NCBI GenBank assembly: GCA_008015505.1
Contig: SSFR01000008.1
Span: 150,008 to 214,007, forward strand
Source: Pedobacter sp.
GTDB taxonomy: Bacteria > Bacteroidota > Bacteroidia > Sphingobacteriales > Sphingobacteriaceae
DNA: 64,000 nucleotides
Direction: 5' to 3'
Shown here: positions 37,385-46,143 of the stretch, piece after piece
Numbering within the stretch: position 1 is the stretch's first letter
How the letters are laid out: each line of letters starts with the position of its first letter
Position numbers and translations under genes: made by a program
The notes under the pieces: model-generated
What the model was told of the DNA's origin: nothing
The model's input: the letters and a program-made list of their open reading frames with translations, nothing else
Database searches by the model: none

Positions 37385-38731
37385 TTAAGTCAATTTGCTA
37401 AACTCTGTGCTGGTTATTTCTACCTTGCCTAAAGTAACTACATTTTTCAGGTAATCAAACACGTGACTAGCTTTTACCTCTTCCAAGGTGCGATTAAGAT
37501 TGTCCTTATCTCGTAAAAATGTAGTCGCATACTGATCCAGTTGATCTGCTGGAAGAGCCCCAGGAGCATACATCTTAAATTGTGCTTCAAGACGACTCTT
37601 CGCTGCCTGGAATATCTCCTCGTATTTTATCTCAATATGGTTCTCTTTGATAATTTGGTTTTCAATCAGCGTCCACTTTAACTGTTTAACAAATGCGGCA
37701 TAGCCTTCTTCCAGCTCTTGGTCCGTAATTTTTTCATTAGTTGCTTTTAACCATCGCTTTAAAAATGCGTCCGGCAAGTCGACATTAAACTTCTCCAAAC
37801 CAAGCTGGTATAAATCATATTGCAGCCTTTGCTCGGCATTTTGCACCATCATGGATTCAATTTCCTGCGTAACCTTTTCTTCGAACGCTTCTTTTGTCTT
37901 TACGACATCCTTGCCAAATACTTTATCGAAAAACTCCTGATCCAGATCACTTTCCTCCAGTCGGTTGATATTTTTGATGGTTACTTGAAATGCTGATGTT
38001 AAATCCCCTGCGTCCGCTTCGCTAATAGCTAATAACTTGGCTAGATAATCCATATCATCAGCGAATGCTTGCCGAATATCAAGCGATACCACACTGTCTT
38101 TACTTAAGCCAATGAGTCTCTTCTTTATTTCTGCATCTTTAATCTTATCTAAGCGTAGAGAAGCTGTATTACTAATCCCCCCTTCAAAAAGAGAGCCATC
38201 CGTGGCCAATTGCTTAAGCTCGACTAAAAGCACATCATCATCAGCTGACACCTCAGGATTAGATCGTTTACCATATCCCTTACGCAAATTGCTGATGCGT
38301 GAAGCCAAAACTTCACCATCCGCTTTAATAACATAGTGCTTTACTTGATCTTTTGAAGAGAAATCAACGGTGAATTCTGGAGCCAAACCCATTTCATAAA
38401 TGAATTCGAACTCATCTTTAAAATCCCAATTAAACTCCTTGATACTCCCTGCCTTAGGCAAAGGTTGACCTAAAACTTGAAGTTTATTTTCTGCAATGTA
38501 ATTGTTTAAGGTATCGCTTAGCAATTTATTAATTTCATCGACCAAAATTTCCTTGCCATATACCCGCTTAATATGCGATGAGGGCACCATACCAGGGCGA
38601 AATCCGGGCATTTTTACCTTTTTTGCTTGCTCTTTGATGGCCTTTTCGACACGTGCTAGATAGTCATCGGGGTTTATTTTAACAGTCAATACCGAATTTA
38701 GGTGATCTATTTTGTCCTGTATGATATCCAT
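37385..38731 (-). CDS. tig: Trigger factor
   Basis: A ribosome-associated chaperone at the nascent-chain exit. The N-terminal ribosome-binding signature is KMPGFRPGMVPSSHIKRVYG, followed by helical arms typical of the C-terminal domain. The central FKBP-type PPIase domain is not recognisable, as is usual for Bacteroidota trigger factors of about 450 residues. It heads the tig-clpP-clpX cluster. The tRNA-Leu gene with its own terminator lies just upstream. Confidence 0.92.
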   Translation of the reverse strand: MDIIQDKIDHLNSVLTVKINPDDYLARVEKAIKEQAKKVKMPGFRPGMVPSSHIKRVYGKEILVDEINKLLSDTLNNYIAENKLQVLGQPLPKAGSIKEFNWDFKDEFEFIYEMGLAPEFTVDFSSKDQVKHYVIKADGEVLASRISNLRKGYGKRSNPEVSADDDVLLVELKQLATDGSLFEGGISNTASLRLDKIKDAEIKKRLIGLSKDSVVSLDIRQAFADDMDYLAKLLAISEADAGDLTSAFQVTIKNINRLEESDLDQEFFDKVFGKDVVKTKEAFEEKVTQEIESMMVQNAEQRLQYDLYQLGLEKFNVDLPDAFLKRWLKATNEKITDQELEEGYAAFVKQLKWTLIENQIIKENHIEIKYEEIFQAAKSRLEAQFKMYAPGALPADQLDQYATTFLRDKDNLNRTLEEVKASHVFDYLKNVVTLGKVEITSTEFSKLT

Positions 38732-38770
38732 TTTTATGGTTTTATTTTAGATTTTAGGAATTGCTTTATA

Positions 38771-38802
38771 CAAAAAATCCCCGCCTCTTATTTGGACAGG
38801 GA
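38771..38802 (-). terminator. Terminator after tRNA-Leu
   Basis: The minus strand reads TCCCTGTC...GGCGGGGA with a short loop (8-bp stem including G-U pairs), then TTTTTTG. It begins 6 bases after the tRNA 3' end. Confidence 0.65.
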
Positions 38803-38807
38803 ATTTG

Positions 38808-38889
38808 TGCGGAAGAAGGGACTCGAACCCCCACGCCTCTCGGCGCCAGATCCTAAGTCTGGTGCGGCTACCAATTACGCCACTTCCGC
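38808..38889 (-). tRNA. tRNA-Leu (anticodon UAG)
   Basis: An 82-base cloverleaf: acceptor arm GCGGAAG/CTTCCGC with discriminator A, D-arm with TAATTGGTAG, and anticodon stem CCAGA/TCTGG around loop CTTAGGA (anticodon TAG, reading CUA/CUN leucine codons). It has a class II variable arm GCCGAGAGGC and the T-arm GGGGTTCGAGTCCC. CCA is not encoded. The long variable arm supports leucine. Confidence 0.95.
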
Positions 38890-39071
38890 ATGCTTGGATC
38901 AAATTGGAGGCCAAAACTATGTTTTTTATATCAAAAAACAAAATTTTAAATCACCTCAATCGTGTAAACATGCGACACTGTCCAAAAACTCTTAATAATT
39001 TTGGTAGCCGCGCCAGACTACTGTGGCGTTTGGCTTAAGCTAGGATCGCGAATGACATTGCATACTTATAC
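38890..39071. other. Spacer with a GC-rich hairpin, no gene seen
   Basis: This stretch upstream of the tRNA-Leu gene contains a GCCGCGCCA...TGGCGTTTGGC hairpin near 39007-39033. No T-tract follows it and no coding frame runs through, so its role is unclear. Confidence 0.3.
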
Positions 39072-39272
39072 CTATACAAGAAGATAGTAAATGAATGGTA
39101 CAGAGAGAATAATGATACTAAAAGTCACGCGCTCTTTTAGTGTTCTTTTTCGGAACGCAAAAATTATACCATAAACTAAGCATATGGGTGAGGTTAGACA
39201 CAGCAAACTCACTAATAGATGCATTAGGCTAAATGAACGAATGGTATTAAAAATATCTCGTAATGGTTCCAC
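39072..39272 (-). CDS. Possible small membrane protein (two helices)
   Basis: The 66-residue frame starts at a GTG and encodes two hydrophobic segments (LVSLLCLTSPICLVYGIIFAF and FSIIILSVPFIYYLLV) split by a basic loop RKRTLKERV. There is no ATG at the 5' end, and the frame is open a little further upstream, so it may be a fragment. Function unknown. It lies in a 1-kb accessory gap near IS-like ends. Confidence 0.3.
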   Translation of the reverse strand: MEPLRDIFNTIRSFSLMHLLVSLLCLTSPICLVYGIIFAFRKRTLKERVTFSIIILSVPFIYYLLV

Positions 39273-39379
39273 TAGATGATTAGGTACAACTAAAATGAAA
39301 ATTTGTTCAGTGTATCAATTACAGGGCTGATATACTGAACAAAAAAATATTATCTATTAATTAGATTAATATCTCACTA

Positions 39380-39565
39380 TCAAGTCCAATATATATGTCC
39401 TAAGATCGCACAAAAAACACCGATTATTGAACCTAATAGAAGCATTCCAAAAACGTAACGATCCTTTTTATTCCCTTGAATAGAAGAAAAAATCCACAAT
39501 GAAAATAAAATCAAAGGTGGTAACATGAATACCAAACCAACTAACCTATCAACTATATCACTCAT
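39380..39565 (-). CDS. Possible small membrane protein (two helices)
   Basis: The frame is open from a TTG at 39607, which lies inside an IS-like end. The ATG at 39565 gives 61 residues, MSDIVDRLVGLVFMLPPLIL followed by a basic loop (GNKKDRY) and GMLLLGSIIGVFCAILGHIYW. The topology resembles the neighbouring 66-residue frame. Function unknown; it could be a small toxin-like or accessory membrane peptide. Confidence 0.4.
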   Translation of the reverse strand: MSDIVDRLVGLVFMLPPLILFSLWIFSSIQGNKKDRYVFGMLLLGSIIGVFCAILGHIYWT

Positions 39566-39599
39566 GACGTCAGCGCGGGATAACTGCATTAAGGTTCGT

Positions 39600-39710
39600 A
39601 GATTCAACTCGCCAATGCAACTTTTTCATCCAAAGATGAGAAGAAAACATCTTTAGGGGCATAAAAGTTTAGTTTTTCACGGGGTGCAGATTCAACTCAC
39701 CAATGCAACT
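39600..39710. mobile_element. Probable IS30-family insertion sequence end remnants
   Basis: AGATTCAACTCGCCAATGCA at 39600 and AGATTCAACTCACCAATGCA at 39688 are direct copies (22 of 23 bases in the full match). They resemble the IS30 terminal repeat GTAGATTCAATTGGTCAACG as I remember it. No transposase frame is present, so this looks like leftover ends rather than a working element. Confidence 0.4.
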
Positions 39711-39861
39711 CATACATTCAAAGTCGAAAACAAAACACAGGTTCACAAAAGATTAAAAATGGCCATTTAAGGATCCAATAGCCATTATTTATACTCTTTC
39801 TAAATAGCAAAAAGCGACGCTGTTTGACAAACTAATGACAAACCCCACCCGACTTATTACT

Positions 39862-39869
39862 TACCTTTG
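39862..39869 (+). promoter_or_regulatory. Probable -7 promoter box for hemA
   Basis: TACCTTTG is an exact TAnnTTTG match about 33 bases before the hemA start. No -33 TTG was found at the usual spacing. Confidence 0.45.
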
Positions 39870-39901
39870 GACTGATTTAATTTAAAATTAGAATCACAGC
39901 C

Positions 39902-41128
39902 TTGGAGTATTTAAAAATTATCGCATTTACCCACAAGCATACTAACATAAAAGAGCTAGGCAAGCTAATCATCCCTGATGATTTACTCGCAAGTACTTTG
40001 CAATGCATTAAAACTCAGTTTGGTATTTCTGAGCTATTCTATCTGAATACCTGCAATCGCGTTGAGTTCGTCTTTACAAGCACATCTACTATCGATTCAG
40101 TTTATGTTGCTCGGTTTATTAGTCATCTGAATTTAGGGCTCTCGACAGATTGCATCAATACCCTTTCTAGCCAAGCTTCTATTTATGAAAATCAGCAGGC
40201 TATGTATCACCTACTACGCGTATCATGCTCTTTAGAGAGCTTGGTCGTTGGCGAGAAGGAAATACTTGCCCAGCTTCGTAAAGCCTATGAAAACTGCCGG
40301 ACAGCCGGCTTTACTGGCGACTACCTGCGTCTGGTGATGGAACATGTCGTTACAACTGCAAAAGAAGTTTACACTTCTACTCGTATTTCTCAAAAACCGA
40401 TTTCTGTCGTATCACTGGCTTATCGCAAACTAAAAGAACTCCACATACCTATTGATGCACGTATTCTAATTATTGGGGCAGGTGATACTAATAGAAATAT
40501 CTCCCAATATTTACAAAAGCATGGCTATTCTAACTTTGCCATCTTTAACCGCACACTAGACAAAGCCAAACGGTTAGCCCAAGAGCTAAATGGAGAAGCC
40601 TTTAACCTAAATGATTTAAAAAGCTATAAGAAAGGATTCGACGTAATCATTACGTGTACCGGAGCTACTCAGGCAATCATTACCCGAGAAATCTATCAAA
40701 CTTTATTGAATGGGGAGTCTGGGGAAAAAATCATTGTTGACTTAGCCGTTCCAAACGACACCTGCGAGCATGTGATTGCTGGCAATCCGATTCACTTTAT
40801 TGAAGTTAGTAGCCTACAAGAAATAGCCAAGAAAAATATACGTCAACGACATCAAGAACTCATTCATGCTGAGCGCATCATTGATCGGCAGATCCCAATA
40901 TTTGACTCCGCCTTAAAACGACGAAAAATTGAACTCGCCATGCGTACGGTTCCTGAAAAAATAAAAACAATTAGAACGCTCGCTATGGATTCAATCTTTG
41001 CTCATGATATCAATAGGCTAGATGACAGCTCACGCGAAGTCTTGAAAAAGGTTGTGAACTATATGGAAAAGAAATACATTAGCATCCCAATGGTTATGGC
41101 CAAAGAGATTTTAGAAAAAAATTGTTAA
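39902..41128 (+). CDS. hemA: Glutamyl-tRNA reductase
   Basis: HemA reduces glutamyl-tRNA to glutamate-1-semialdehyde, the first committed step of C5-pathway heme synthesis. Diagnostic motifs: FYLNTCNRVEFVFT (catalytic Cys), LVVGEKEILAQLRKAYE, and the NADPH-binding ARILIIGAGDTNRNISQYL. The C-terminal helical dimerisation domain is seen from about residue 310. The start is TTG, giving MEYLKIIAFTHKHTNIKELG, which fits the family N-terminus, and no ATG is available upstream. A TTG start may keep expression of this control-point enzyme low. It heads the heme cluster. Confidence 0.95.
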   Translation: MEYLKIIAFTHKHTNIKELGKLIIPDDLLASTLQCIKTQFGISELFYLNTCNRVEFVFTSTSTIDSVYVARFISHLNLGLSTDCINTLSSQASIYENQQAMYHLLRVSCSLESLVVGEKEILAQLRKAYENCRTAGFTGDYLRLVMEHVVTTAKEVYTSTRISQKPISVVSLAYRKLKELHIPIDARILIIGAGDTNRNISQYLQKHGYSNFAIFNRTLDKAKRLAQELNGEAFNLNDLKSYKKGFDVIITCTGATQAIITREIYQTLLNGESGEKIIVDLAVPNDTCEHVIAGNPIHFIEVSSLQEIAKKNIRQRHQELIHAERIIDRQIPIFDSALKRRKIELAMRTVPEKIKTIRTLAMDSIFAHDINRLDDSSREVLKKVVNYMEKKYISIPMVMAKEILEKNC

Positions 41129-41184
41129 ATGCTCCAAATTCTCATTCTAAATTTGGCTTATAATTAATCAGCTTCAAAATTAAT

Positions 41185-42798
41185 ATGCCTAAACCCAAAT
41201 CTTCAAAAGATGATCAGCAGCCCCCGATTGTCATTGGAACACGAGGTAGTGATCTTGCGCTATGGCAGGCAAATTTTATCAAAAACGAGCTAAAGCGTAT
41301 CGGTTTAAATTCCACATTAAAAATAATCAAAACTCAGGGAGATAAGCTATCTACTACCAGTTTTGATAAACTTGAAGGAAAAGGATTTTTTACCAAAGAA
41401 CTAGAAGAAGAATTGCTCCAAGGCACTATTGATTTAGCTGTTCATTCCCATAAAGACTTACCTACATCGAACCCTCCAGGTTTAATTATTGCTGCAGTTT
41501 CAGAACGGGAGGACCCCTCCGAGCTCCTATTAATCCTCAAAGATTATGTAGACCCTAAACAGCGCCTATCCATTAAGTTGGGGAAAACAATTGGCACTTC
41601 ATCTAGTCGGCGAAAAGCTCAATTACTAGCCTTACGCCCAGATCTCGAAATCAAAGAACTTCGCGGAAATGTACCTACACGTATTCAGAAGCTTCGTGAC
41701 AAATATTGCCATGGGATCCTGGTTGCCAAAGCAGGCATCACACGTTTAGGAATCGATTTGAGCGAATTTCATGTAGAAGAACTAGCGCCCGCTGAATTTA
41801 TTCCCGCACCTGCCCAGGGAGTTTTGGCCTTGCAAATCCGAGAAAGCAATCGTTCATTATTGAACAAACTACAGGCCATTCATCATCCTGCTGTTGCAGA
41901 ACAAATTGCGCTAGAACGCAAGGTATTAAGTTTATTTGATGGTGGATGTCATACCCCATTAGGCTGCTATTGTCGCTGGAAGGATGGCTTATTCCAAACT
42001 TGGACATCAAAGGCTCACACCGAAAATGAATTCCCAGATCGGCTATTCTTACAAGCTGAAACCACCACAGGACTTGCTGAAAAAATCGTCTCCAAGTTTG
42101 CTCCTAATCGTAAGCGACCTAAATCAGTGTTTATCACCCGTACCTTGTCTGAAAGCAGCTATTTCAAGCGGGCTATGAAAAAAAAGGGTATCGCAATAGA
42201 AGCGCGATCCCTCATTAAAACATATCCCATCATTCACAAATTTGACCCATTCATCCTTAAACAAACAGATTGGATATTTTTTAGCAGTAAAAATGCCATT
42301 GAATATTTCTTTAAGCTTAAACCCGAACTCACTGAAAAAACCAAGTTTGCTGTACTTGGCAATGCATCTGAAGAAACACTCAGGCAGTTTGGGAGAGTCC
42401 CACACTTTAACGGAGCAAGCCGAGGAATAGATACCCAAAGCATCGCTGGAGACTTTGCTAAAATTGCTCATAAAACAACTGTTCTATTCCCCAGGGCAAA
42501 AGATTCGTTACGAACCATTCAACGTGCACTCTCCCCCGAAACGAAAATAATTGAGTTACCAGTTTACGAAACTGTAGTCGAAAAACAAATAGAGGAAACA
42601 TCAGCTGAGGTACTCATTTTCACGAGCCCATCTAATGTAGATGCATATTTTTCCAAATATTTACTACAGTCGGGGCAAAAAGTCATTTGTTTGGGCAAGT
42701 CTACCGGAGAACGAGTTGCCGAAATAGGTTCTTCATATATTTTACCTTATTCTCCTGATGAAGTAGGCTTAGCTCAAGCCATTTTCGGACTTGATTAG
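41185..42798 (+). CDS. hemC: Fused hydroxymethylbilane synthase / uroporphyrinogen-III synthase
   Basis: Residues 15 to about 310 are porphobilinogen deaminase (HemC): IGTRGSDLALWQANFIK, HSHKDLPT, GTSSSRRKAQLLALRP, and the dipyrromethane cofactor Cys in FDGGCHTPLGCYC. From about residue 312 a HemD domain follows: VFITRTLSESSYFK, WIFFSSKNAIEYFF and EVLIFTSPSNVDAYF. The single 537-residue chain therefore covers two consecutive steps, PBG to hydroxymethylbilane to uroporphyrinogen III. Fusions of this kind are known in some bacteria. A second stand-alone HemD-like gene lies at 17.6 kb. Confidence 0.92.
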   Translation: MPKPKSSKDDQQPPIVIGTRGSDLALWQANFIKNELKRIGLNSTLKIIKTQGDKLSTTSFDKLEGKGFFTKELEEELLQGTIDLAVHSHKDLPTSNPPGLIIAAVSEREDPSELLLILKDYVDPKQRLSIKLGKTIGTSSSRRKAQLLALRPDLEIKELRGNVPTRIQKLRDKYCHGILVAKAGITRLGIDLSEFHVEELAPAEFIPAPAQGVLALQIRESNRSLLNKLQAIHHPAVAEQIALERKVLSLFDGGCHTPLGCYCRWKDGLFQTWTSKAHTENEFPDRLFLQAETTTGLAEKIVSKFAPNRKRPKSVFITRTLSESSYFKRAMKKKGIAIEARSLIKTYPIIHKFDPFILKQTDWIFFSSKNAIEYFFKLKPELTEKTKFAVLGNASEETLRQFGRVPHFNGASRGIDTQSIAGDFAKIAHKTTVLFPRAKDSLRTIQRALSPETKIIELPVYETVVEKQIEETSAEVLIFTSPSNVDAYFSKYLLQSGQKVICLGKSTGERVAEIGSSYILPYSPDEVGLAQAIFGLD

Positions 42799-42808
42799 CC
42801 AAAATTTT

Positions 42809-42833
42809 GAGCTTATTTAAAGTTTATTTTATA
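42809..42833. repeat. Single arm of the hairpin repeat family
   Basis: GAGCTTATTTAAAGTTTATT then TTATA matches the left arm of the element at 10878-11038. No partner arm is visible nearby. It fills the short hemC-hemB gap. Confidence 0.4.
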
Positions 42834-42843
42834 ACTCCATACC

Positions 42844-43815
42844 ATGTTAATTCGTCCAAAAAGATTGCGGAGATCTCCCACTATCAGAGAGTTAGTCGCT
42901 GAAACTCACCTATCTAAAAATGGCCTGATCTATCCTTATTTTGTCGTACCTGGCAACAATATCACTCATGAAATTGCTGCTATGCCAGGTATTCATCACT
43001 TTTCAATCGATACTTTGTTAAAGGATGTAGATCGCTCGCTACAACTTGGACTTAACAAAATATTACTCTTCGGCGTTGGTGAGGACAAAACAACAGATGG
43101 GAGTTCCGCATGCCGCGAAAATGCCATCGTTCCCTCTGCCATTCGAGAACTACGCAGGGCATTTGGGAATGATCTTTATATCATTACAGATGTCTGTATA
43201 TGCGCCTACACCACCCACGGCCATTGTGGAATTTTACATCACGATGAGGTTCAAAATGACCAAACTATAGACATCTTGGCCCAAATGTCATTAGCCCATG
43301 CACAAGCCGGAGCCGATATGGTAGCCCCTTCAGACATGACGGATGGGCGTGTATTGGGTATTCGCCAAACACTAGACCAGCATGGATTTGAAAATACAGC
43401 CATCATGAGCTATAGTATCAAATTTGCATCAGCTTACTATGGCCCATTCCGAGAAGCAGCCGATTCATCTCCTGGAAAAGGTGATCGCAAAGCTTACCAA
43501 ATGGACTTCAGAAATCCACACGAGGCCCTTCGTGAAGCCTATCTAGATGAGCAAGAAGGCGCTGATATTTTAATGGTCAAACCGGCATTAGCTTATCTAG
43601 ATATCATTCATCGCCTAAGACAAAATACACACCTGCCGATTGCCTGCTATCACGTATCAGGTGAGTATTCGATGATCAAAGCCGCTGCTGAGAAAGGCTG
43701 GATCAATGAACAACATATTGTAATGGAAAATATGCATGCTTTTTGTCGAGCCGGAGCAAATATGATCATTACGTACCACGCCCGAGAAATTTTAGAAAAA
43801 CGTTGGATCATTTAA
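42844..43815 (+). CDS. hemB: Porphobilinogen synthase (delta-aminolevulinate dehydratase)
   Basis: HemB condenses two 5-aminolevulinate molecules to porphobilinogen. The 323 residues contain the zinc cysteine triad DVCICAYTTHGHCGIL (CxCx7C), so this is the zinc-dependent type. DMVAPSDMTDGRV and the Schiff-base Lys motif DILMVKPALAYLDI are also present. MSYSIKFASAYYGPFREAADS is the other active-site region. The length is typical. It lies between the hemC-hemD fusion and hemL. Confidence 0.97.
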   Translation: MLIRPKRLRRSPTIRELVAETHLSKNGLIYPYFVVPGNNITHEIAAMPGIHHFSIDTLLKDVDRSLQLGLNKILLFGVGEDKTTDGSSACRENAIVPSAIRELRRAFGNDLYIITDVCICAYTTHGHCGILHHDEVQNDQTIDILAQMSLAHAQAGADMVAPSDMTDGRVLGIRQTLDQHGFENTAIMSYSIKFASAYYGPFREAADSSPGKGDRKAYQMDFRNPHEALREAYLDEQEGADILMVKPALAYLDIIHRLRQNTHLPIACYHVSGEYSMIKAAAEKGWINEQHIVMENMHAFCRAGANMIITYHAREILEKRWII

Positions 43816-43897
43816 CTCACATCGTTAATGCTAACAATACCCTATCTTAGTTTAGTTAAAAATACTGAAGCCTCAATAAAACCCTAAAAACCATATT

Positions 43898-45271
43898 ATG
43901 CTAGATTCACTAAAGAAAATATTTTCGGGAACAGAGGACGAGATCGCTTACACGGGTACAAACAAACCAGATATCTCACGAGAGAAATCAACAGAGCTCT
44001 ACAAAAAAGCACAACGATATTTTCCCGGAGGTGTCAACTCACCCGTGAGGGCTTTCAAAGCCGTTCATGGAACCCCCATTTTTATTGAAAAAGGTGATGG
44101 ATGCTTTATTTGGGATGTGGATGGGAATCAATTCATCGATTTTTGCGGCTCTTGGGGACCACTTATCTTGGGACACAACAACCCCAAAATACGTGAAAAA
44201 GTGACTCAGGTAATGCAACATGGCATGAGCTTCGGAGCACCTACTGCACTGGAAAATGAACTAGCAGAACTCATCTTAAAAGAGAACAAGTACATTCAGA
44301 AAATGCGCTTTACCAGCTCAGGAACTGAGGCTGTGATGTCTGCGATCCGATTGGCCAGAGGCTATACTGGTAGAGATAAGATTCTAAAATTTGAAGGTTG
44401 CTATAACGGCCATGCCGACTCCTTGTTAGTCAAAGCAGGATCCGGCTTAGTAACCACTGGGATCTCTTCTTCTGCAGGTATCCCTAAATCATTCACCGAC
44501 GAAACAATTGTTGTTGCACTCAATGACAACAAAGCGGTAACAGAAGCTTTCAAACTATACAAGAATCAAATCGCTGCCATTATCATAGAGCCTATCCCTG
44601 CAAATAATGGGCTACTTCTGCAGGATGAAAGCTTTCTTCGGTTTTTAAGAGATATCTGTACCAAAAACAAATCGCTTCTCATTTTTGATGAGGTAATTTC
44701 TGGCTTCAGGCTTGGCTTTGAGGGAGCTGCTGGATACTATCAGATCCAACCTGATATCATTACCTACGGCAAAATCATTGGAGGAGGTTTACCTGTAGGA
44801 ATGTATGGTTCATCTGAGCAGATTATGGCATCCATTTCTCCAGAAGGGCCCGTTTATCAAGCTGGAACCTTATCGGGAAATCCCATCGCCATGGCTGCAG
44901 GAATAGCTCAATTAACCGAGCTCCTACACGTTGGATTTTATAAAAACTTGAACAATAAATCCCAAGAATTTGCTGAAGCCATACAGCATTTTGCCACTGC
45001 TCGCAATTACAAGTTTAAAGTATTTTCAATTGGATCGATATTCTGGTTTGCCTTTACAGACAAAGCACATTTTAAAACTGCTGAAGATGTTGCCGCTGCC
45101 AATATGGACAAGTTTAAAATGATGCATCGCGAATTGTTAAACCGCGGTGTATATATAGGGCCATCTGGTTATGAAGTAGGATTTGTATCTGCGGCCCATT
45201 CAAAAATTGAACTGGAAAAAGCCAAGCGAGCCATCTTTGAAAGTTTGGATGTCGTGTTTGGGTCGAAATGA
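43898..45271 (+). CDS. hemL: Glutamate-1-semialdehyde 2,1-aminomutase
   Basis: HemL converts glutamate-1-semialdehyde to 5-aminolevulinate with PLP/PMP. The 457 residues contain FPGGVNSPVRAFKAV, FCGSWGPLILGH, KFEGCYNGHADSLLVKAGSG and the PLP-Lys motif DIITYGKIIGGGLPVGMYG. There is an N-terminal extension of about 28 residues (MLDSLKKIFSGTEDEI...) ahead of the usual start. No better start codon lies inside it, so it is probably genuine. The stop overlaps the start of the histidine kinase gene by 4 bases. Confidence 0.96.
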   Translation: MLDSLKKIFSGTEDEIAYTGTNKPDISREKSTELYKKAQRYFPGGVNSPVRAFKAVHGTPIFIEKGDGCFIWDVDGNQFIDFCGSWGPLILGHNNPKIREKVTQVMQHGMSFGAPTALENELAELILKENKYIQKMRFTSSGTEAVMSAIRLARGYTGRDKILKFEGCYNGHADSLLVKAGSGLVTTGISSSAGIPKSFTDETIVVALNDNKAVTEAFKLYKNQIAAIIIEPIPANNGLLLQDESFLRFLRDICTKNKSLLIFDEVISGFRLGFEGAAGYYQIQPDIITYGKIIGGGLPVGMYGSSEQIMASISPEGPVYQAGTLSGNPIAMAAGIAQLTELLHVGFYKNLNNKSQEFAEAIQHFATARNYKFKVFSIGSIFWFAFTDKAHFKTAEDVAAANMDKFKMMHRELLNRGVYIGPSGYEVGFVSAAHSKIELEKAKRAIFESLDVVFGSK

Positions 45272-46143
45272 AAAAATCACTAATCATATTCTATTGTTTG
45301 CTCGTATATGCCTCGGCTGAACTCATCTGGTGGGGTATTCTACTAACCAAAGCAGAGCCCAACCGCAAAGGCATGATTATTGGTGAAGCTTCTGTATTTC
45401 TTTTGATTTTTTTGATTGGAACCATCCAACTGCATCGGACGCTCAACAAGGAACATCAGCTTCATCTCCAACAAAAAAATTTTTTGCTTTCTGTGACCCA
45501 TGAGCTCAAGTCACCTTTGGCTTCAATCAAGCTGTATTTACAGACGATACTAAAGCGGGATTTGAAACTAGAGCAACAACAAGCATTCATTCGAAATTCA
45601 CTAAAAGACCTAGAACGACTAGACGATCTGGTAGAAAATATGCTCATTGCAACCAGAATAGAAAATAATTCTTACTCCTTTCCCAAGGAAGTACTCAATT
45701 TATCGGAATTGGTCAAAAAAATGGCGGATCGCCTGCAGGGACATACCAATACCGCTTCTGTTCGTACCACAGAAGTCGAAAATAATATCACCGTAAACGG
45801 CGATAGATTTGCACTAAGCTCCGCGATCAGTAATCTGATAGAAAACGCGATCAAATACACTCCACTCAATGAGACCATCTTTGTGAAGCTATACCAAGAC
45901 CAAAAACACGTTTACTTCGAAGTAGCAGATCAAGGGGCCGGCATCCCAGATCATGAAAAATCCCGTATTTTTGACAAGTTTTACCGTATCGGGAACGAGC
46001 ATACCCGTAAAGCAAAGGGTACAGGCTTAGGATTATACATTGTCAAACAGGTCCTCAAGAAGCATCATGCCCAAATAAAAGTTCGAGATAATAAACCAAG
46101 AGGCAGCATCTTTGAGATCATTTTTAACAAGCATGCAGGATAA
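45268..46143 (+). CDS. Sensor histidine kinase in the heme cluster
   Basis: The 291 residues have two membrane helices (about 4-24 and 36-54) with a very short external loop. Then come the HisKA motif FLLSVTHELKSPLASIKLYLQ (phosphoacceptor His), N box LSSAISNLIENAIKYT, G1 DQGAGIPDH, F box IFDKFYRIGNE and G2 GTGLGLYIVKQ. It is translationally coupled to hemL and to the following response regulator gene. The lack of a sizeable sensor domain suggests it reads a membrane-level signal or a partner protein. A link to heme or redox status is inferred from its location. Confidence 0.88.
   Translation: MKKSLIIFYCLLVYASAELIWWGILLTKAEPNRKGMIIGEASVFLLIFLIGTIQLHRTLNKEHQLHLQQKNFLLSVTHELKSPLASIKLYLQTILKRDLKLEQQQAFIRNSLKDLERLDDLVENMLIATRIENNSYSFPKEVLNLSELVKKMADRLQGHTNTASVRTTEVENNITVNGDRFALSSAISNLIENAIKYTPLNETIFVKLYQDQKHVYFEVADQGAGIPDHEKSRIFDKFYRIGNEHTRKAKGTGLGLYIVKQVLKKHHAQIKVRDNKPRGSIFEIIFNKHAG

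Noticed and set aside
39007..39033. GCCGCGCCA...TGGCGTTTGGC hairpin as a terminator or small RNA
   Set aside because: No T-tract follows on either strand and no flanking gene ends nearby, so I left it unassigned.
39600..39710. Possible CRISPR-like direct repeats
   Set aside because: There are only two copies, one spacer, and no cas genes. The sequence fits IS30-type ends better.
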